A stretch of DNA of 64,000 bases from Semisulcospira habei (taxonomy: Eukaryota > Mollusca > Gastropoda > Semisulcospiridae). Positions 11,201-21,166 of the stretch are shown one piece after another. The stretch covers positions 178,059,111-178,123,110 of the forward strand of contig BTPG01000001.1 in the NCBI GenBank assembly GCA_036245525.1, read 5' to 3'. Under the pieces are notes generated by a model. The model saw nothing but the letters and a program-made list of their open reading frames with translations, was not told the DNA's origin and searched no databases. Positions within the stretch are counted from its first letter, which is position 1. Each line of letters opens with the position of its first letter. The translations under genes were made by a program, and so were the position numbers.

Positions 11201-11332
11201 CAAGAAGACATCAAGAGACTGGGAACCACCTGAAGTAAAATCGAAGGAGAAGCACAGGACAGGAGTTGCTGGAGGTTTCTCGTCGATGGACTATACCCTG
11301 GGAGGGGTGACAGGCATAAGTAAGTAAGTAAG
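8227..11332 (+). mobile_element. RTE-like LINE, copy B1, full-length but decayed, inside a SINE
   Basis: Flanked by the 12-bp target-site duplication TTTTTCCCAATT (8215-8226 and 11333-11344), which lies within the SINE. The 5' end starts near CACACTGGGACCATACGG, as in copy B2 at 20249. The 3' end has a tetranucleotide tail (TAAG)n, as in copies B2 and B3. Length about 3.1 kb. Relative to B2 it carries many stops, an 11-bp deletion near 9127 and a deletion of roughly 140 bp near 11007. Confidence 0.9.
8578..11300 (+). pseudogene. RTE-like endonuclease-reverse transcriptase remnant (B1)
   Basis: The APE endonuclease part (about 8690-9270) includes VMGDFNAKIGEDNTGY, the DHTTENQIDHIC segment and SDHHLL. 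The RT part (about 9960-10900) includes LKNGKAAGPDGIP, LPKKGDLNKCSNYRGITLL, the FVDYEKAFDSVDRE aspartate region and DFADDLALL, the F-A-D-D catalytic box. Stops interrupt the endonuclease (for example at 8919 and 9147) and a frameshift at about 10260 separates fingers from palm. The protein is close to copies B2 and B3. Clade placement (RTE) is from general resemblance and tail type. Confidence 0.88.
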
Positions 11333-11706
11333 TTTTTCCCAATTCTGCGAATCGGCTCAAAGCACTGTGAACTGCACCCAACATGCACGCTCACGTGACA
11401 AACACGCATTCACTCTGAAGACAAACACAGTACAAGACAAACACAGGACATTCATGTGGTGCGAAAGGGTCAGCTCAGCTGCTGAGGTTTCAGAAATTTT
11501 CATCGCTTATAAAGTGGCCTGAAACTGGTACCAAAGGGGAGTGGGAGGAAGAGCCGGAGTACGCGGAGAAAGAACCCCCGACGGTTTGCCCGAATTAACG
11601 GTGACACTTACTAGAGGAGAAAAGTCCGACACCGAAACACGGTCTCGAACCTCGCACCTTTAGCATTGGTGGCAGGCGCCTTAACCACTGCGCCACGGAC
11701 CGCCCC
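11333..11706 (-). mobile_element. tRNA-derived SINE, copy 1 (body)
   Basis: Read on the minus strand it begins GGGGCGGTCCGTGGCGCAGT, with an A-box-like TGGCGCAGTGG and a B-box-like GGTTCGAGACC, a tRNA-like head usable by RNA polymerase III, followed by a non-tRNA body. Its 3' end was separated by LINE B1 and lies at 8166-8226; the intact length is about 420 bp, as in the third copy. It is not a tRNA gene: the cloverleaf is incomplete and the unit is repeated. Confidence 0.88.
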
Positions 11707-11890
11707 AGGAATCTTTTTCATTCACTTCCCAATCTGCTTAACACAAATTCCTGTTAACAAGAAGTAATTTTGGGCATCCACTGGACTCGAATGTACCAAT
11801 TACGGATGACCTAGCGATTACATACTCACTTTCACCATCACACTTGGCAACAAAAACAACAAAACAAAACAAAACAATCCTGATACTCAC

Positions 11891-11939
11891 TCTTCCATTT
11901 CTTTAGAATCGTCTGCTTGGAAGTGATATGTGCGATTGT
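11891..11939 (-). CDS. Asap: ASAP micro-exon, PH domain (NRTYHFQADD)
   Basis: A 49-bp exon, two bases plus 15 codons plus two bases, with acceptor ctgtctgcag and donor gtgagta. It encodes NRTYHFQADDSKEME and contributes GA to a Glu codon completed by the next exon. NRTYHFQAED is a signature of ASAP PH domains (last strand before the C-terminal helix). It lies just outside a tRNA-derived SINE (ending at 11706) and at the far end of the large 36.5-kb intron. Confidence 0.93.
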
Positions 11940-12095
11940 CTGCAGACAGAACGTAAAGATACACACACCATTAAAGGAAACACAAAGACAAAGCAAAACC
12001 TATGCTGAATTGAATAATGATGAAAATCTCTTGTTAATTCAATGATGAAGATCTCCTGTCAATTTAAACTACAATATCCAGAATGTCCACAGTCT

Positions 12096-12900
12096 AAACA
12101 AACAAGAATGGCAAAGCCCTCAAGGCTCACGTGCATGACCGAACCACATAATTAATGACCTGTCACCTTGACCTTCCAACAGGTCACTGAAAAAAGCAAG
12201 TGTTCATGTTCTAACATAACATAAGAAAAGGGTTGGCATTTGTACCCAACAAATTTAGGCATTTTTCACTTCTGTCAACCTCCCATGAACCTTGACCTTT
12301 TTGAGTACAGGTAGTTAGTTAGTTATTGTAACGCCGAGCAGGCGACTAAGGCAATCTCACGGCGGTGAGTACAGGTAGTGAACCAAATTAGTATGCATAG
12401 AAAGGTCTTACTATAAGCAACCTTTCTGAAAATGTAGCTTTAAAGTTTTGCAAAAATCATGATAAAAACTAAAATTCTACAAAAATTAGACATTTTCCAC
12501 ATTATTTGCTGATATTTTGTGACTCTTCTCCTTTCCAAGAGGTCATCCAGGTTAGCATGCATAGGTCTTATCATCAGGTATACATCAGGTATCTCTGTAC
12601 CAGGTTTGGGATGGAAGTTGTAAATAGTATTTGGTCGGAAAATGGCTATTTTGTACCTATTTCCTGAGCTCGTGTGACCCTTGACCTTTCCGATGCATTT
12701 AATATGCACAGAAAGGTCTTACCATCAGATATCTGTGTAACAAGTTTGGGTTTGAAGTTTTGAGTAGTAGGAGAGAAAATCAATTTTGTCAAAATATGGC
12801 AATTTTTCTAACTTATTTCCTGACCCCCTGTGACCTTGAACTTCAAATTGGTATCTTTAGAAAGGTCTTGCCACAAAGTATCCTTGGGCCAAATTTAAAG
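12096..12900. repeat. interspersed repeat K, copy 2, with tandem subunits of about 150 bp
   Basis: After the shared head (12096-12300), three and a half subunits follow at about 12392-12550, 12551-12699, 12700-12849 and 12850-12900. Each holds a GCATAGAAAGGTCTTAC-like start and ends near GTGACCCTTGACCTT. Units are diverged. No coding sequence. Confidence 0.6.
12316..12365 (-). mobile_element. 50-bp 5'-truncated insertion of the I-like LINE 3' end
   Basis: TAACGCCGAGCAGGCGACTA and ATCTCACGGCGG match the 3' terminus of the I-like LINE at 20949-26948. It is flanked by the perfect 14-bp duplication TGAGTACAGGTAGT (12302-12315 and 12366-12379), which proves a retrotransposition event that copied only the last 50 bp. 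It interrupts repeat K. Confidence 0.88.
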
Positions 12901-13622
12901 CAGGGCTCCTGTTTTCACAACAGCTTGAAGGGTCTGTACAGTTCTAACTCAGACTCCAAAATGCCTAATCATTTTGATTCGCTGGAATGTGAGCTCGCGC
13001 TATTCTCTGTTTCTATCTACTTTTTTCAGCAGAGTGGTCTGTTTATAATTGCTGTCAACGCGTCTAATACACTATGCAAGCAGTCACTGAATCAGCTCGC
13101 GCAGCTTTTTCCACAAACAGACCAGCATAATGATAGAGGCTGGCAAGAGGCATGATTCTCATTAGCTTTCGCATTTGCAGGTGCCACGAGGATGTATGCT
13201 TATTCAGACAGGAGGTGCGTATCAGAGAGTGTATCTAGGACAGTGTGATAGTGGCCCTTTCTACTGATGGGAAAAGGCATAAATCCTCAGGAGTCCGCCA
13301 TGCAAGTTCAGGACCTATGAGACTCTATGCCTAAGTTTTGCTTTTTCAGTTCACACAGTTTTAATTTCCAGGCTGTGTGGGGGAGGGGGGAGGGAGATGC
13401 GCTATTGTGGTTTGCAGTGAGTTTCAGCCATTTCTTTTCTTTTTCAGTAACCATACATCATTGACCATATAAATGAACACACTTTTTTCCCCATCTTTCG
13501 TTCTGGTAAAGACAAAAGGCGGGTTCACCACAGAATATACTTGGATCTGCTGAGGCACATATACGGGCGGGTTCACTTCTGAAAACTCAGAAATTTAAAA
13601 GCCAGGTTACAAATTAAAACTA
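12901..13622. other. intron sequence, nothing recognised
   Basis: No exon, repeat family or coding motif was recognised here apart from short G-rich runs near 13380. Confidence 0.6.
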
Positions 13623-14694
13623 CAGCTCTGACTCGATATATCGCAGTCATCGGGGTCCACAAAATGGGGCCGCAATATACCTGTCCGTGATATATCGGGC
13701 CAATGGGGTTGGGGGGGGGAGGGGGGGGGGGACAGTTGAGGAGAACAGCGGCATGTGCGTAGGCATTACCTATCGCCTGTGCGTTCTTTCTTTGAAAGCC
13801 GAGTACACTCAGAAACACTTACTTGCACTGTTAACATCACAGAAAAAGAACTTTTTTTCATTTTGTGAAGGATTGGAAATGGTCCATTTTTGCTGAGCAT
13901 TTCCTTCTCTATTCAGACATAAAATACATTTACACATTTAGACAATTTCCGCAACAAGTTTGGTAGCCTTTAGGTGTGTTTTGTGCGAAGTTGTCACACA
14001 CGGTGAGAAAATCCGATTACGATGACTGGTGAGCATGAGCATTAGGGTAGCATACCTCTCTTTAACTTCAACAGTGGACAGCCTAACTCTGCAGCAAGCA
14101 TAGACATTCATTATCCCTCGCATCTGCCTAAGGTCTTCCTAACATTGCCTGTGTTAGAGGAGCTGAATGAGGGTTCAGGGTTAAGTTTTCACACCCACTA
14201 GGTTGGGGGCCATACTCGCCAGCTGCCGAGCGTGGCGAAATTCGACACCTGTGAAATGCATAGACCTTGATGTGCATCAAATCAGGGTTTCCTATTGCCA
14301 TATTTACGTGTGTGGTCATATCTAGGAGGTCACGTTGTGGTCTGTGTGATGCTGTTCCCACGCGCCCAGCAGCCAGTCAAGTGGGAAGGCATCTGCCATG
14401 TGCCTGAGGCCTAGACCCTGTTTATACATTGACTCTGTCTCCTGCCCTCTTTACATGTATGTATGCATTCTTTATTTGGGGAAGGTGTGTGGGTGTTCAG
14501 TGTGTGGATGCCCTCCCAGCTGTCGTGTCAGGCATGTGTGCAGCACCCCGTGGAGTGTTACAGCCAAAGCCGGTGACAAATTATTTCGTGGTTCACCGCC
14601 GTCCGCGGTCAGTCCGGGATCCAAGGTACCCCCCGCAATATATCCGGGATCGCGATATAACGATTTGCGATATATCAAGTTCAAGTCAGAGCTG
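13623..14694. mobile_element. Tigger/pogo-like non-autonomous DNA element
   Basis: The termini CAGCTCTGACTCGATATATC (left) and CAGCTCTGACTTGAACTTGA followed by TATATCGC (right, reverse complement) are inverted repeats, and the element is flanked by TA on both sides (13621-13622 and 14695-14696). TIRs starting CAG and carrying repeated ATATCGC motifs are typical of Tigger-type elements. No transposase reading frame was recognised in its 1072 bp. It contains a G-rich tract at 13710-13731. Confidence 0.72.
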
Positions 14695-14934
14695 TATATA
14701 CTGACATGGGCTTAGACAGGGCTATTATTTGGTGGAGGGCTGGTATGGGGGCAGTACAAGGTGGTGCTAGAGCAAGCCTTGAAGGCTTTCAGCAGAACTG
14801 CGTCGGTGATACGGCAGAAGGCTCTACTCTGTTCCGTCTGATGTGCATAGAGACAAATGAACCTATAAAGAAACATTCATTCCAATGTTACATATACAAG
14901 ATATATATATATATTCTTGTTTTTACATCAGACG

Positions 14935-15395
14935 GATAGCATTCACTATTTAGCAATGTTCGCCTATAACCATAGACAGAACTCTCCAAGAGGCATAGAT
15001 CATCATGAGTTCCGCGCAGAGTGCAGGGGCTTGTGAGAAGCTGTGTGTATTTCTGAGTCAAATTACCTTCATTTTGCTATGTTTAATCGGGTTGCAGTGA
15101 TAAAAACAACACAGGCAAAACGTTGACAACTGCAAGCTCATAAGCACTGAGGAGTAGGTGCGGTCATAAGAATCTGTATGTATCTTGCTGGCTAGTGTTG
15201 CCTCTATGCTGCTATGTTTACGCAGCCGGGATAAAATCACGACCACCAGACACCCATGGTCGTCAACACACGTAATTTGACGACCGTCCTGGCTCTGCGG
15301 TGTAGAATAGCACGATGTTCATACACACTATAGGTTCATGGCAGTGCAAATTCGAGTCTGGAGACCAACTGTGTAGACCCTCAGATGTAATTTTT
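14935..15395. repeat. interspersed repeat E, copy 1
   Basis: Shares blocks in the same order with 44915-45815: CTCCAAGAGGCA-AGATC, GCAGAGTGC-G-GGCT, TCTGTATG-ATCTTGC, CCAGACACCCA and GGTTCA-GGCAGTGCAAA followed by CTGGAGACCAACTG. Diverged and non-coding; class unknown. Confidence 0.6.
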
Positions 15396-15518
15396 TGGGG
15401 GTACACAGACCTGATTTCAGTAAACTACATCATTTGCATATTGTTGTTGTTTTTTAGATTAACTCATTTCACGCTCTCTTTTCTTTAAATGTGTTAGCAG
15501 AATGTCTCACGAAAGACA

Positions 15519-15935
15519 GTTATTTAGCATGACAAACCAAACTAAACCACAGGGAAAAGAAAACTACACATCCAAACCCCCTCCCAAAAAACGCAATGAG
15601 CAGCAAAACAATGCTAGAATAATCTACCAGGGCAGCAAGAGCAACAGAATGTGGCCATTTCTTAGAGATTCCATGTTTTTACACAAGGTCTTCAAAACCA
15701 CACAGTCCTTTCACAGGACAAACCAATCTAAGCAGCAGGGGAAAGAAAACTACACATCCCACCTTCACCCATCAACGCAATGAAGGGCAAAACAATGCCA
15801 GATTATTCTACCATTAAGAACCGACCAAAAACCCACTGTGAACGATAAAACAATGCCGGAATAATCTACTATTAAGAACCAAGAAAATAAACCCGCAATG
15901 AACGGCAAAACAGTGCTAAATAACTAATATCCAGT
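15519..15935. repeat. irregular tandem repeat (AAAACAATGC units)
   Basis: A block of about 190 bp with AGAAAACTACACATCC is repeated (about 15520 and 15709), followed by shorter units built on CAATGA-C-GCAAAACAATGC and TAATCTAC (15590, 15775, 15835 and 15893). The long frame it leaves open is not a gene. Confidence 0.6.
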
Positions 15936-15959
15936 TAACAACACTAAGTGGTCCAACAT

Positions 15960-16980
15960 CTAACAAACAACAGGATGCGAAATAATATACACACCGGAAA
16001 ACAAGGATACAACAAATGACACCCAGAAATGCAATAAATATCAACGAAAATAAATACCAGCAAAAAAGTAAAGTCAAAGTGAGGGCATGTGGTCAGGTTT
16101 GGTCCACTGATGAGAGCAGTTTATGGCCGGAGAAAGACATAGGTTATAAGCAAGACCTGATGCATCCTTTTTGAGGATGTAGATGATCGTCTTGTTCTAT
16201 ACCTGCGTATTTCTCTGTGGGCTGGCGATTGGGTGCCTGATAGGTGAGGGCAGGGGATCTAACTGTTTGTCTGTCCAGCGCCGAGCAATTCCCCTTGGTA
16301 TGTGTACAATTCTACCAGCGCTAGCCTCAACTATCTGGTTTGTGAGTATATGGCCAGCTTAAGAAAGTAAAAACTTGCTTGAAATACACAAAAGAAATAA
16401 GTGACGAAAACCAAATCTAGACCTGTGTCATGAAACTTTGAGTATCAGAGCATGGAATTACTCGTGCTAAAAAAAGAGGAAAACCCCTTTTCACCAGCCC
16501 CAGGAAAAATTTTGAAAATTTACATTAAAATTTGTGCACTCTGGTGCATTTTAGAGAGAAACTGAGCAGTTTAACCACCTAAAAATCTTGCCTTTTTTTC
16601 TTATTTTTTGGGTGCACTTTTTTTTTGTGTGTCAAAGGTTTAAAAGTTATAATAACACTTAAAGTATTCAACAGAATATATCAAATGCTTATTCAAAATA
16701 CATCTGAATGTCTTTCCATTTTCCATTTCAGTTTAATTATATAATATATATACTTTCTTTAATAATCTCTGATTAATCAGCTGTAAGTATGGATTCCTTT
16801 TCTGTCTTATTTAATACTATGTACCATGGTCACTGAACTGGAGAAAGGTTATATAGATTTTTCAACATACTTTCAACAAACTTTACTGGAAAAAATACAT
16901 TGTAATAAATTTAATCACCATCAAGAGTAATATTTCCAATGGCACTGCTTTTAGCTTTCTTGTGTTTCGCTGTAGACACG
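15960..16980. other. AT-rich intron sequence, nothing recognised
   Basis: No coding motif, exon or repeat family recognised. Confidence 0.55.
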
Positions 16981-17360
16981 TGAGCATCAAGAGCTACGCG
17001 GCCGCGTAGTTAATATCAACTCTGCGCAGTTCGCGGCAATACGCCTGCCCACAGGCCGCTAACTTGTGAATACACTGAGCGCGGAGCTCGTCGTTTACGC
17101 TTTTCTCGAGCCAAGTCCACCTCCAAATATTCTTGGCTCCAGAATCGTCTATTCTGTCTCCGTGTTTAAGTATTTTCTCTTCGCCATATTTTGACCAGAC
17201 TACGACTACCACTGAAGACCGGAAGCGACCTGTGTGAGCTAAAGCTAACGCCTCGCTCAATTTTGAATACGCGATTTGGGGATATCCACCACATAAAGAT
17301 CGCGAAACACGGTATTGGAATAGTGACTTTACGATTTTGTTTTCGGCGGAATTTTTTTTC
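16905..17360 (-). CDS. unrecognised reading frame in a CpG-richer island
   Basis: A minus-strand frame runs from about 17360 to a stop near 16992 and includes SKLSEALALAHTG, VVVVVWSKYGEEKILKHGDR, WRWTWLEKS and CIHKLAACGQAY. After the stop, a different frame continues with VALDAHVSTAKHKKAKSSAI to a stop near 16914, so one frameshift may separate two parts of a single sequence. Composition looks protein-like and the segment is richer in CpG than its AT-rich surroundings. I do not recognise the family. It could be a processed pseudogene or part of a DNA transposon; no start, splice or poly-A evidence decides this. Confidence 0.3.
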
Positions 17361-17399
17361 CCGGCGGAATGGCAGCTTCATTTAAGCGGAAATCCGCCA

Positions 17400-18853
17400 A
17401 AAAGAGGAAAATTCCATGCTCTGAGTATACAGTCGATCCGGAACCAGGCTGAAATTAACATGTCTTTTGGTGTGTGATGTTGAGTACCATTTTCCACAAC
17501 TTGATACGGCTCAAAATCTAAAGTCAATGCAAAACAATGCGGTATCCCATAGTAGTATAAATGGCTGACGTCACAACAAATAACGCGTTCAACATGCAGT
17601 GCGCACATTATGATAATATACTGACACCACTCGTAAACTAACAGGCCGCTTGTCTAGTTATTTGTGCAAAGACCCAATTTGAATGCAGCAGCGTCTAAAC
17701 GCACCAACTCATCACTAAAAACAGAACAACTGACACTGCTAAGGTATTTACGGTGGCATAGTGCATCTAGGACGCAGATGAGCTGAATTATATTGTGCCT
17801 CAATTATATATTGTGCCTGCCTACCCCTTTGTAACATTTTCAGTACGTGATTTTGAGTTTCAATGCGTCCCAGATGCATAGATGCACAAAAATGGGAGCC
17901 CTGTTAAAGACTGTGGCTTGAATAGTCTCCGAGAAAATGCCAACATCAAAATTTACCACTGACGACGGAAGACAGATGATGGCGGACGGATGACCGCTGG
18001 TCCAGAATACTCACTTTGGACATTTTTTATGTGTTTGCCTCCTTTGCTTAGTGGCTGGCTCTGGACTAAGCTCACTCATGCAACTAATCCCTGGAGCTTA
18101 AGAAGAAATGCACAAAACTGCCTTGTGAGGAAGTTTTTGAACACATTTCTGACTTAAATGTACTGTAATTACCTTAAATATTTGACCACTTTTTACATGC
18201 AAATTTTCAAATTTTCAGCTCTGGTCAAATATTTAGGAGTTTTGAAAAAGTTAATTGCCTGCAGAGGTGTTGTGGTTAAAATTTTGAGGCACTAATCTTA
18301 CCTTGCACAGGCATGCTGATCAACCCATTCATGTTTTTACCTCATATGAGTTGAAACACCAAAAGCCGTTATTCATCCCAAATGGGAGTACCCACTGGGG
18401 GAGGGTTCACGCAAGAACGTGTTTAAACCAAACCTCAATTTTAGTGTCTAAATCATTGTTTATACACCCACAGAAAATTTGAAATAAATTAGGTCCAAAT
18501 GTGATGATCACCTCTTGTTCTTACCGTTTTCTTGAAATATGCATAGTTCAAAAATTATCTGCAAAACAGGAGGCTACAAAATATCAGATCATGTGACACC
18601 CTGCCCCTGTGGAAAATCTATACAGCCGTGACCTCTTCACCTTCCACACCCCTCCCCTCCCTCCCCCACCCCCGCCCCACCCATCCCCCACTTGAGTTTT
18701 TGGCACTGAGTCTACAAGCGAACTGTCCATCATCTCCATGAATAATAGATTATCACGTGCCTCTGTAAATTGCAAGGGCTCATAGGAGCTTGATGTCACG
18801 CTGGTTCTATGTTATGTTGATGCTCGATTACCTGCCATGCATAGGTGTAGGGG
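17400..18853. other. intron sequence, nothing recognised
   Basis: AT-rich sequence with a C-rich block at 18640-18690. No exon or named repeat seen. Confidence 0.5.
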
Positions 18854-19237
18854 TTTGATTGATTTACATTGCTTAACGTCCCGACAGCAACATGACTTTC
18901 TCAGGACGTGCCTGCACTGCTTGTGAAAAAAAAACCTAAACAGAACATTGAATGTATGTCGCCAGCCGGTCCAATACATTAAATAAACCTAACACATGGG
19001 GCCTAAATAAAGCTAAGACCATTTAGCAACACACATCCAATATCAAGAGCTACAGGCAGTGCAGACAGTAGGGAGAGTTTTAAAAAGGCAAATACAGGTG
19101 AATGGACAAAGGGTAGACAGAAACACATGCCCCAGAATAGAGAGGAAAACCCACCCTGTGGGGCTGACCAGGGTGACCCTGGGAACTAAAAAGTAGTTAA
19201 CCCCACCCAAGTCCCCCAGGGCAGACCCGGGCGGGGT
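18854..19237 (-). mobile_element. 5'-truncated LINE-like fragment with TSD
   Basis: Flanked by the perfect 13-bp duplication ATAGGTGTAGGGG (18841-18853 and 19238-19250). Its left end, GATTGATTTACATTGCTTAACGTCCCG, read in reverse complement, is of the same type as the 3' end of the I-like LINE (CGGCGTTAAACCCAAATAAC). The 384-bp body is non-coding 3' UTR-like sequence. It is a different family or subfamily from the 6-kb element. Confidence 0.75.
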
Positions 19238-19720
19238 ATAGGTGTAGGGGACTATGTGTCCCCGATCACTGTGAATCTAACATTTTCATCTTAAGCATTC
19301 TATAGAACTGTGCCATTCAGAATCAGGATTGCGACTTGGTTCTTAGAACACGGTTGTCTTGAACAAAGTGATTGCTTGGTCTATCTTTTCAGTTTCCCAA
19401 GTTAACCGAGCTGTTGTGAAACAAAGCACCTAGCCTTGGCTCTAACGCCGGCAGGCATCACAAGTCGGATAGGTACCAAGACATACATGTACACTGTACA
19501 GAGTCTGCTCAAAATAAGATCAGTACTGTAGCTACACAGAAGCCAATCCAGATTATTTCCCTGATGCGAAAAGCGATGGAAAAAATCCACCTGGGGTAAT
19601 CGAGCATACAAAGCATTCTACAGGAACAAAACAGAGCAAAACTGAGCCAGCAAGTCACAAATTCTCATGAACCCCATCACCCTGTGGGCACATATAAGCA
19701 TCTATGCCTCTTGCAAGATT

Positions 19721-20155
19721 TTAGGCATTTCAATACAGAGGTTTTCGACGTGGTGTCGGCTTATGTAAAAACATAGGCTAAATACACCAAATTTGCCTTC
19801 GCATTTTTTCCTTCTTGTTCTTCTTTCATTTTGCTGAAAAATCATCAAAAACATCTTGTAGTAAAATATTTAGGGCAGTCGAATAGTTAGGCATTTTGAT
19901 ACAGAAGTTTTCCACGTGGTGTCGGCTTACGTAGAAACGTAGGTTAAATACACAAAATTTGCCTTCGCATTTTTTCCTTCTTGTTTTTCTTGTAAACTCT
20001 GCAACTTTTAAAACTTTTGTGTCGCAGATTTTTTACCAGGTGGTGGTCAAAGATTTTTAGCACGATTTTGTAGTGCTGGTCGAAATATTTTGTTTTGCTG
20101 AAAAATCGTCAAAAACAGCTTGTAGTCAAATATTTAGGGAGTCAAATATTTCAGC
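19721..20155. repeat. diverged tandem duplication
   Basis: TTAGGCATTT-ATACAGA-GTTTT and GTGGTGTCGGCTTA through GCCTTCGCATTTTTTCCTTC recur at 19721 and 19887 (offset 166). The downstream part GCTGAAAAATC-TCAAAAACA (19834) recurs at 20096. The second copy is interrupted by about 100 bp at 19992-20095. Confidence 0.65.
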
Positions 20156-20527
20156 ATTTTTTTTTTCATTTTTCTTGGAACCACAAAATAGTTAGTTACA
20201 AGCTGCATGTGAACACCATAGATATTTTATACCTGTAAGTATTCACCCCCTCGCGCTGGGACCATATGGCGTTGAGGCGCGTCCCTTGGGTGGTGGATAG
20301 GGGGTCCCTCGCGAGAGGGGTGCACCGAATGAAATAAGGTGCCGTGAACCAACATGGTCTAAGGGAAGGTGACCCCAACAGAAAACCCCTGGTCCTCCTA
20401 GTAAGGGGGTTGGGCGTGGGGGTAGCTTCCCCACTCTACAAAAAAGGAAATAGCTACAAAAACGCCGACGAAAAGACTAACAGTAATTCCTTTCCTGGAG
20501 GAGGAAGGTTCTTCTACCAGAAGATTT

Positions 20528-20948
20528 ATGACGTCCTGTGGTGAAAGCCGGAAGTCTTCGGAAGCCACAGGACCGAGCCACCTCTCTCTATCCAGGGACA
20601 CAACCATGGGCACATGGAATGTCAAGACCATGTACCAGAGCGGCAAGGCCGCCCAGATAGCAGCGGAAATGCAAAAGTACAACCTTTCCCTGCTAGGTAT
20701 CAGTGAAGCCAGATGGACGCAGTCTGGCCAGAAAAGGATGCACGCAGTCTGGCCAGAAAAGGCTGTTAAGTGGGGAGATGATTCTGTATTCAGGTCATGA
20801 AGAGGAGAATGCCCCCCATACAGAAGGAGTAGCATTCATGCTGTCACCAGTGGCACAGAGAGCGCTGATGGGCTGGGAACCTCTTGGGCCAAGAATTATC
20901 ACAGCAGCCTTTAGAACCAAGAAAAAGCTCAAGCTGAATGTCATCCAG
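20528..20948 (+). pseudogene. RTE-like ORF, N-terminal endonuclease piece (B2)
   Basis: Begins near MGTWNVKTMYQSGKAAQIAA, the APE N-terminus, then LSLLGISEARWTQSG. A tandem duplication of about 25 bp containing GCAGTCTGGCCAGAAAAGG (20717-20764) shifts the frame, after which GDD/MILYSGHEEENAPHTEG and LNVIQ continue. It is cut at 20948 by the I-like LINE, and the next residues (CYAPTNDSDEEE) are found at 26961. Confidence 0.85.
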
Positions 20949-21166
20949 TTTAGTTATTTGGGTTTAACGCCGAGCAGGCAACTAAGACCATCTCACGGCG
21001 GGAAGGGTAAAAATCTGGTCAGCCAGACTAAAAGAAAGGTCTTAAGACATGATGTAAATATACCTTAAAAATATGTCAGGCTAAAATGTCGCACAGGTCT
21101 TTAAAGAAAACGTCGGAAGACACTCAAAAAGGTCAAAATAATAAAAACATCATAATCTATAAACGC

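Noticed and set aside
15502..15783. 93-codon frame
   Set aside because: Arises from tandem repeats of AAACTACACATCC and AAAACAATGC; no recognisable protein.
18584..18799. 71-codon minus-strand frame
   Set aside because: Gly run comes from a C-rich tract; no exon borders or motifs.
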